Positions 58,908 to 64,000 of a stretch of 64,000 bases of DNA are shown here, piece by piece. The translations under genes were made by a program, and so were the position numbers. The first letter of the stretch is position 1. Every line of letters starts with the position of its first letter. Location of the stretch: positions 3,341,001-3,405,000 of the forward strand of contig NZ_CP021361.1 in NCBI RefSeq assembly GCF_002157145.1, written 5' to 3'. The stretch comes from Acidovorax carolinensis (GTDB lineage: Bacteria; Pseudomonadota; Gammaproteobacteria; Burkholderiales; Burkholderiaceae_C). The notes under the pieces were generated by a model. The model did not search any database and was not told the DNA's origin. It saw nothing but the letters and a program-made list of their open reading frames with translations.

Positions 58908-59504
58908 TCAGGCCTTCTTGTCTTCGCCGATGATCAGACGTGTATCGGAGAGATACATGTGCGGAGGCACCTCGAGGTTGTCGGGCGCTGGCTTGTTCTT
59001 GAAGACCCGTCCGGCCACATCAAACGTGGAACCATGGCAGGCACATAGGAAGCCACCATGCCAGTCATCCGGCAACGACGGCTGAGGACCGGTCTGGAAC
59101 CTGTCCCCGGGAGAGCAACCCAGGTGGGTGCAGATGCCGACGCCGACAAACACTTCGGGCTTGATCGAGCGGTGCTGGTTCTTGGCGTACTCAGGAATGG
59201 GGTAAGCCTTGCGATCCGATTTGGGATCGGCCACCTGGGGCTCGGTCTGCGCCAGGGATTCGAGCTGCTCGGGCGTGCGCTTGAGAATCCACACAGGCTT
59301 GCCGCGCCACTCCACAGTGATTTTTTCCCCGGGCTTGAGCGCAGAGATATCCACCTCGACGGCTGCGCCTGCAGCCTTGGCTCGCTCGGAGGGCTGGAAA
59401 GAACTCACGAAAGGTACGGCAGCTGCCACGCCGCCCACCGCACCAGCGCAGGCCGACGTGATGATCCACGTCCGCTTGCTGGAGTCGATTGGAGTGTCAC
59501 TCAT
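58908..59504 (-). CDS. petA: Ubiquinol-cytochrome c reductase Rieske iron-sulfur subunit
   Basis: A 198-residue protein with an N-terminal twin-arginine-like/TM segment (SKRTWIITSACAGAVGGVAAAVPFV). Rieske motifs are CTHLGC (125-130) and CACHGS (154-159). The [2Fe-2S] ligands are Cys125, His127, Cys154 and His157, with a disulfide Cys130-Cys156. GAGGATCCCC provides the SD. It is the first gene of petABC, behind a good promoter. Confidence 0.96.
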   Translation of the reverse strand: MSDTPIDSSKRTWIITSACAGAVGGVAAAVPFVSSFQPSERAKAAGAAVEVDISALKPGEKITVEWRGKPVWILKRTPEQLESLAQTEPQVADPKSDRKAYPIPEYAKNQHRSIKPEVFVGVGICTHLGCSPGDRFQTGPQPSLPDDWHGGFLCACHGSTFDVAGRVFKNKPAPDNLEVPPHMYLSDTRLIIGEDKKA

Positions 59505-59546
59505 GGGGATCCTCGATGAACATCGCTAGATTGGGGTCAACTGCGA

Positions 59547-59576
59547 ATTGTAGCGGAGTGAAAATGGGTAATTCAA
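59547..59576 (-). promoter_or_regulatory. Promoter of petABC
   Basis: On the minus strand TTGAAT (59576-59571), an 18-bp spacer and TACAAT (59552-59547), about 43 bp upstream of the petA start. Confidence 0.65.
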
Positions 59577-59590
59577 TGTACAGGCCCGCC

Positions 59591-59618
59591 TTGACAGCTC
59601 TGCGAACTCGGCAATACT
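59591..59618 (+). promoter_or_regulatory. Promoter of mscL
   Basis: A perfect TTGACA (59591-59596), a 16-bp spacer and AATACT, about 30 bp upstream of the mscL ATG. Confidence 0.6.
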
Positions 59619-59648
59619 TGCGCATCCGCAACTAATCGAGAAATACCC

Positions 59649-60077
59649 ATGACCATGATGCAAGAGTTCCGCGAGTTCGCGATCAAGGGCAACGTGATTG
59701 ACCTGGCCGTCGGCGTGATCATCGGCGGCGCTTTCGGCAAGATTGTCGACTCGGTGGTTTCCGACCTGATCTTGCCCGTGGTGGGTCTGGTGTTCGGCAA
59801 GCTCGATTTTTCCAACATGTTTGTCGCCCTGGGCGAGGTGCCGGCGGGCACGGCGCAGACGCTGGATGCGATCAAAAAGGCCGGTGTGCCGGTGTTTGCC
59901 TATGGCAACTTCATCACCGTGGCGGTGAACTTCCTGATCCTTGCGTTCATCATCTTCATGATGGTCAAGCAGATCAATCGCCTCAAGCGCGAAGCCCCCG
60001 CGGCGCCCGAAGCGCCGGCCGCACCCGCCGAGGACATCGTGCTGCTGCGCGAGATCCGCGACAGCCTCAAGCGCTGA
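59649..60077 (+). CDS. mscL: Large-conductance mechanosensitive channel
   Basis: A 142-residue channel that opens under membrane tension. The N-terminal [44 protein letters not shown] is diagnostic, a second membrane helix is [20 protein letters not shown], and the C-terminal bundle ends [16 protein letters not shown] ([12 protein letters not shown]). The start is the first of two Met codons (MTMM), with GAG as a weak SD. Confidence 0.96.
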   Translation: MTMMQEFREFAIKGNVIDLAVGVIIGGAFGKIVDSVVSDLILPVVGLVFGKLDFSNMFVALGEVPAGTAQTLDAIKKAGVPVFAYGNFITVAVNFLILAFIIFMMVKQINRLKREAPAAPEAPAAPAEDIVLLREIRDSLKR

Positions 60078-60120
60078 GCGCTTTTGGTGTGTGGCGCCAC
60101 TGCCGCTTCACCACTTCCTG

Positions 60121-60150
60121 CGCCCTCTGCATTTGCAGAGGGCGTTTTTT
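60121..60150 (+). terminator. Terminator of mscL
   Basis: CGCCCTCTGC-ATTT-GCAGAGGGCG followed by TTTTTT. The T-run overlaps the stop codon of pdxA on the other strand. Confidence 0.93.
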
Positions 60151-61177
60151 ATTGGGCCATCTGGCGCGCAACGCGCACCGCCTCCACCAGGCTTGCCGCG
60201 TCGGCAATTCCCTGGCCGGCAATGTCAAAAGCGGTGCCGTGGTCGGGGCTGGTGCGCACCAGCGGCAGGCCCAGTGTCACGTTCACGCCTTTGTCTACCC
60301 CCAGGTATTTCACGGGGATCAATCCCTGGTCGTGGTACATGGCCAGCACCACGTCGAACTCCCCGGCACGCTGCGATGTGTGGCGCGCGCGCATGAACAC
60401 CGTGTCGGGCGCCAACGGACCGTGCACATCCATGCCCAGCGCGCGCGCATCGGCAATGGCGGGTGCGATGCTGTCGATTTCCTCACGGCCAAACAAGCCC
60501 CCTTCGCCGGCGTGCGGATTGAGGCCTGCCACGGCCATGCAGGGCACGCGCCCCAGGCTTCGCAGCAGCGCGGCATGGGTGATCTGCAGCGTCTGCAAGA
60601 CGTTGTCCCGCGTCACAGCGGCAATGGCGTCGCGCAGCGAAAGATGAATGCTGACCAGCACCGTGCGCAATTCGTCGCTGGCCAGCATCATGCGCACGGG
60701 CATGGCAACCAGCGGCACGCCCCGGTGGGCCGCCGCCTCGGCCTGCAGCAGTTCGGTGTGACCCGGAAAAGTTACCCCGGCGGCTGACAGCGCCTCCTTG
60801 TGCAGCGGTGCCGTGACCAGGGCGGCAATGCGGCCCTGCAGGGCGGCGCGCGCTGCCCACACCACGCAGTCGGCTGCTGCACGGCCGGCCGCGGCACTCA
60901 CCTGCCCCCACGGCACGGGCGCAGGCAAACCCGGCAGTGACAGCACCGGCATGCAGCGCGGCGGCACCTGCCACGCGTCATCGGGCGATGCGATCAGCGC
61001 CACCGGCAGCTCCGGCACGCCGGGGCGCACGATGCACTGCGCGGCACGGCGCAGGGTTGCCAGCTCGCCCACGGCAAAGCAGCCGCGCAGCACCTCGGGT
61101 GCGTCACGAAAGGCCTTGGCCACAATCTCGGGGCCGATACCGGCGGGGTCACCTTGGGTGATGGCGATGGCTTGCAT
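60149..61177 (-). CDS. pdxA: 4-hydroxythreonine-4-phosphate dehydrogenase
   Basis: Oxidises 4-hydroxythreonine-4-phosphate in pyridoxal phosphate synthesis. The 342-residue protein shows AITQGDPAGIGPEIVAKAF, the metal-site His in FPGHTELLQ, GLNPHAGEGGLFGREE and MYHDQGLIPVKYLG. A 55-bp repeat lies just upstream of its start. It converges with mscL. Confidence 0.96.
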   Translation of the reverse strand: MQAIAITQGDPAGIGPEIVAKAFRDAPEVLRGCFAVGELATLRRAAQCIVRPGVPELPVALIASPDDAWQVPPRCMPVLSLPGLPAPVPWGQVSAAAGRAAADCVVWAARAALQGRIAALVTAPLHKEALSAAGVTFPGHTELLQAEAAAHRGVPLVAMPVRMMLASDELRTVLVSIHLSLRDAIAAVTRDNVLQTLQITHAALLRSLGRVPCMAVAGLNPHAGEGGLFGREEIDSIAPAIADARALGMDVHGPLAPDTVFMRARHTSQRAGEFDVVLAMYHDQGLIPVKYLGVDKGVNVTLGLPLVRTSPDHGTAFDIAGQGIADAASLVEAVRVARQMAQ

Positions 61178-61191
61178 GGTGGATTTTTAGT

Positions 61192-61246
61192 CAAATCAGC
61201 CGGCAGCGCTTATATATAAAGCGCAATCAGCTATTAAATAAATAGC
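61192..61246 (+). repeat. 55-bp double-hairpin repeat, copy 12
   Basis: The box CAAATCAGC (61192) precedes the core at 61206-61246 with both stems perfect. GCGCTT pairs with AAGCGC (61219), and GCTAT (61230) pairs with ATAGC (61242). It fills the gap between the Nif3-like gene and pdxA. On the minus strand it precedes pdxA by about 15 bp. Confidence 0.92.
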
Positions 61247-61273
61247 AAAAATGAGCAACGCAAACTGCACCAC

Positions 61274-62053
61274 TCACGCTGGATTGTCAATCTCGATGAA
61301 ATGGTGCTCCACACCCAGTTGCTGCGCAACCAGCGCGGCAGCGGCGGGGGCGCCATAGCGCTCGGTGGCATGGTGCCCGGCAGCGATGAAGGCCACGCCC
61401 ATTTCCCTGGCCAGGTGGACCTGGGGCTCGGAAATTTCGCCGGTGATGAACGCATCGGCCCCGGCTGCAATGGCCGATTCGAAGTAGCCCTGCGCCCCGC
61501 CCGTGCACCAGGCCACGCGCCCGATGCGCCGTTGCGCCGCCGGCTGCACCAGCGTCACGCGGCGGCCCAGGCGCTGGGCCACATGGTCGGCCAGTGCCTG
61601 CGCATCATCGAACATGGCCGGCCCGGCAAAGCCCAGGTCCTGCTCGCCAAAGCGCTGGTCGGCCGTCCAGCCCAGCACCCGCCCCAGCTGCGCGTTGTTG
61701 CCCACGTCGGGGTGCGCATCGAGCGGCAAGTGATATGCAAACAGGTTGATGTCATGCGCCAGCAGCAGGCGCAGGCGCTCGCGCATCCAGCCGGTAATGC
61801 GGCCATCCTGGCCGCGCCAGAACAGGCCGTGGTGCACAAAAATGGCGTCGGCCCGGCGGGCAATGGCGGCTTCGATCAGCGCCCGGCTGGCCGTCACGCC
61901 GCTCACGATGCAGGCGATGTCGGTCTTGCCTTCGACCTGCAGGCCATTGGGGCCGTAGTCCTTGAAACGTTCGGGATGCAGCAGTGCATCGAATGTTTGC
62001 GCAAGGACCTGGCGGGTGGTGGTCGTGGTGTGGTTGCTGTCGGCGGTGCTCAT
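61274..62053 (-). CDS. Nif3-like dinuclear metal center hexameric protein (YbgI family)
   Basis: A 259-residue member of the Nif3/YbgI family. Typical strings are DYGPNGLQVEGKTDIACIVSGVT, ADAIFVHHGLFWRG with metal-binding His, LFAYHLPLDAHPDVGNN, and ADAFITGEISEPQVHLAREMGVAFIAAGHHATERYG. It is a metal-dependent protein of uncertain role, reported as a GTP cyclohydrolase I type 2 homologue in databases. The start is the ATG of MSTADSNHT. A repeat lies downstream. Confidence 0.9.
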   Translation of the reverse strand: MSTADSNHTTTTTRQVLAQTFDALLHPERFKDYGPNGLQVEGKTDIACIVSGVTASRALIEAAIARRADAIFVHHGLFWRGQDGRITGWMRERLRLLLAHDINLFAYHLPLDAHPDVGNNAQLGRVLGWTADQRFGEQDLGFAGPAMFDDAQALADHVAQRLGRRVTLVQPAAQRRIGRVAWCTGGAQGYFESAIAAGADAFITGEISEPQVHLAREMGVAFIAAGHHATERYGAPAAAALVAQQLGVEHHFIEIDNPA

Positions 62054-62092
62054 GCCGCTATTGTGAACAAGCGCGGGAGCAATCCCGTACCC

Positions 62093-62125
62093 AAAAGCCC
62101 AAGGCGCCGCAGGGGCGCCTTGGGC
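62093..62125 (-). terminator. Terminator of the TRAP transporter genes
   Basis: The minus strand has a 12-bp stem GCCCAAGGCGCC / GGCGCCTTGGGC with a 5-nt loop, followed by TTTT. Confidence 0.8.
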
Positions 62126-62176
62126 CATGGGTGCGCGGCTTTCAGGTTGACGTGCCGCGCAGCATCAACCGCAGGC

Positions 62177-64000
62177 TTACTTGTACAGCACCTGGGGCAG
62201 CCACAGGCCGATGCCGGGGAACATGTACAGCAGCACGATGGCCAGCACCTGGATGCCCATGAACGGCAACATGCCCGCAAAGATCTGGTTGAGCGTGACA
62301 TGCTTGGGTGCCACGCCCTTCAGATAGAACGCGCTCATGGCCACGGGGGGGCTCAAGAACGCGGTTTGCAGGTTCAGCGCCACCAGCAAGCCAAAGAACA
62401 GCGGGTCCACGCCGAAGTTGTCGAGCAGCGGGATGAAGATGGGCATGAAGATGACGATGATTTCGGTCCACTCCAGGGGCCAGCCCAGGATGAAGATGAT
62501 GACCTGCGACAGCACCAGGAACTGGGTCTTGGTGAGGTTCATGCCCAGCACCCACTGCTCGACCAGCTCTTGCCCGCCCAGCAGCGCAAAGGCCGCCGAA
62601 AAGATGGCCGAGCCGACGAACAGCCAGCACACCATGGCGCTGGTCTTGGCGGTGAGGAACACCGACTCCTTGACCACACCGAAGGTGAGCTGCCGGTACG
62701 CGGCCGCCAGCACAAAGCCGCCAAACGCGCCCACGGCGGCGGCCTCGGTCGGCGTGGCCAGGCCAAACACGATAGAGCCGAGCACCGCCAGGATCAGCAC
62801 CAGCAGCGGGAAGAAACTCGACAGCAGCATCTTGAAGACTTCCAGTCGTGCGTAGCTCAGGATGGCGTAGAACGCCGCCAGCGCCAGCGCACCGACCCCC
62901 AGACCGATCCAGAAACCAGTGGACGCGGGCTTGGTGGTGGCAGCGGGCGCATCCGTGCCACCACCAGCGGCTGCGGCCACGGCGGCGGGGGCTCGGCCAC
63001 GGCACCTGCAGCGCGCTCCTGGCCGGCGGGCTCCGCCCCGGCGGCTCCTCCACCGCACCCGCACCCGGCGGCTCGGCCGCCGCGTCGGCACTGGGTGGTG
63101 CGGCCAGGCCCGAGCCCTCGGGTTCAGCCAGGCCTCCACCCGAGGAGGTGTCTTGATTCGAGCCCGCTCCCATGGCCTGCAACTCGGTGTAAGACTCTTC
63201 CACCACCACGCGCGTAGCGCTCTGGTAGCTGGCCACGGCAACCAACGCGAACAGGATGGCCGGCAGCAGCGCAATGCCGAGCTGGCCGAGCAGATAGCCG
63301 CTGGAAACACTCTGGTTGCGCCGGCCCTTCAAGGCGCTGATCAGGCTGCCCGGGGCCCAGCCATCCGATGTGGCGCCGATGGCCATCAGGCCCGCGGGCA
63401 AAGGTACGGCGCGCTGCGCGGCCGTGAGCGGCGGCGCCCAGTCGGGCTTGAGCTTGGCCATCACGATCACGTACACGATGTACAGGCCTGCCAGCATGAT
63501 GCCGGGGAAGAAGGCCCCGCATACAGCTGCACCACCGACACACCGGCGGTGGCGCCGTACACGATAAGCAGCACCGAGGGCGGAATCAGGATGCCCAGGC
63601 AACCGCCTGCCGTGATGACGCCTGCTGACAGCCGCACGTCATAGCCCGCCCGCAGCATCTGCGGCAGCGCGAGCAGGCCCATCAGCGTGACCACGGCGCC
63701 CACGATACCGGTGGCGGTGGCAAACACCGCGCAGGTCACCAGCGTGGCCACACCCAGCGATCCCGGCACCCGGGCCAGCGCCAGGTGCAGGCTGCGAAAC
63801 AGCTTGTCGATCAGGTTGGCGCGCTCGACGAGGTAACCCATGAAAACGAACAGTGGAATCGAGATCAGCACATCGTTGCCCATGACCGAGAACGCGCGCT
63901 GCACCATCAGGTCCAGCGTCTGCTTGAGCGCCCCGGCCGCCGTCTGCCCCCCCGAGTGGTAGGCAAAGAAGGCGAACAGCATGCCCATCCCCATGAGGGT
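62177..64000 (-). CDS. TRAP transporter large permease (DctM type), frameshifted and partial
   Basis: Large membrane subunit of a tripartite ATP-independent transporter, with its start outside the window. The N-terminal part (MGYLVERANLIDKLFRSLHLAL, GGCLGILIPPSVLLIVYG) and C-terminal part (LATPTEAAAVGAFGGFVLAA; FILGWPLEWTEIIVIFMPIFIPLL) are clear but lie in different frames. One break is the CCCC at 63517-63520 (QLYAGAFFPGIML expected). Further shifts lie in the GC-rich linker around 62990-63055. All fit loss of one base in a G/C run. Between the halves is a long Ala/Pro/Gly linker, unusual for the family. The substrate is unknown. Confidence 0.82.

Noticed and set aside
60071..60087. AAGCGC-TGA-GCGCTTTT at the end of mscL as a further repeat copy or terminator
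   Set aside because: Only the stem 1 motif is present, inverted, with a 3-nt loop and no second stem. It does not follow the 41-bp geometry, and a strong terminator follows 35 bp later.

Overview
The window is a GC-rich, gene-dense piece of a betaproteobacterial chromosome, most likely from the family Comamonadaceae (Acidovorax-like). The gene orders ispB / tRNA-Pro / pilBCD / coaE / zapD / yacG, rplU-rpmA-obg-proB, petABC-sspA-sspB and DUF971-ubiE-Tim44-ubiJ-ubiB support this. The genus is inferred from gene order and protein flavour, not from a search. Nearly everything is housekeeping. I see no prophage, insertion sequence, CRISPR array or integron.

Layout. 1-9.6 kb (minus): DUF429 protein (partial), a long palindromic element, a BLUF photoreceptor coupled to folE, clsB-ybhP-nudB, an Mrr-type endonuclease wedged between nudB and aspS, aspS (frameshifted here), DUF502, FmdB and a sodium:solute symporter. 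9.6-14.3 kb (minus): ubiquinone genes ubiB, ubiJ and ubiE with Tim44-like and DUF971 proteins. 14.4-20 kb (minus): HIT protein, a giant FAD/Fe-S oxidoreductase and serA. 20.3-25.4 kb (plus): a complete ugpBAECQ operon with a candidate Pho box. 25.5-28.4 kb: N-formylglutamate amidohydrolase-like gene plus Bug receptor, divergent from a LysR regulator. 28.4-35.6 kb: hemA, a small cytochrome c, prfA, prmC, grxD, a Lon-like AAA+ ATPase and a CBS/CorC-HlyC protein. 35.7-42.1 kb: lytic transglycosylase, proS, rppH, proB, obg, rpmA, rplU. 42.2-49 kb (plus): ispB, tRNA-Pro, pilBCD (pilC frameshifted here), coaE, zapD, yacG. 49-59.5 kb (minus except one gene): Nudix hydrolase, DUF815 ATPase, argJ, secA, a divergent DUF721 gene, tRNA-Thr, sspB, sspA, petCBA. 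59.6-64 kb: mscL, then pdxA, a Nif3-like gene and a TRAP large permease running off the end.

The most interesting signal lies between the genes. Twelve copies of a 55-bp element share a rigid geometry. A 9-bp box (CAAATCNGC or CATTTTGGC) is followed by 5 bp and then a 41-bp core with two hairpins, each with a 7-nt loop. In the core, GCGCTT at 1-6 pairs with AAGCGC at 14-19, and GCTAT at 25-29 pairs with ATAGC at 37-41. Two copies show paired base changes that keep the second stem. Eleven of twelve lie in the same orientation whatever the direction of the neighbouring genes. Two copies lie in frame inside coding sequences. Two provide the ATG of downstream genes, giving unrelated proteins the same first residues MNQK. 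Two contain or touch stop codons, and two abut or overlap start codons.

A second signal is a set of one-base losses in G/C runs (aspS, pilC and the TRAP permease). These look more like consensus errors in the assembly than real mutations, so the reading frames there should be treated with care.
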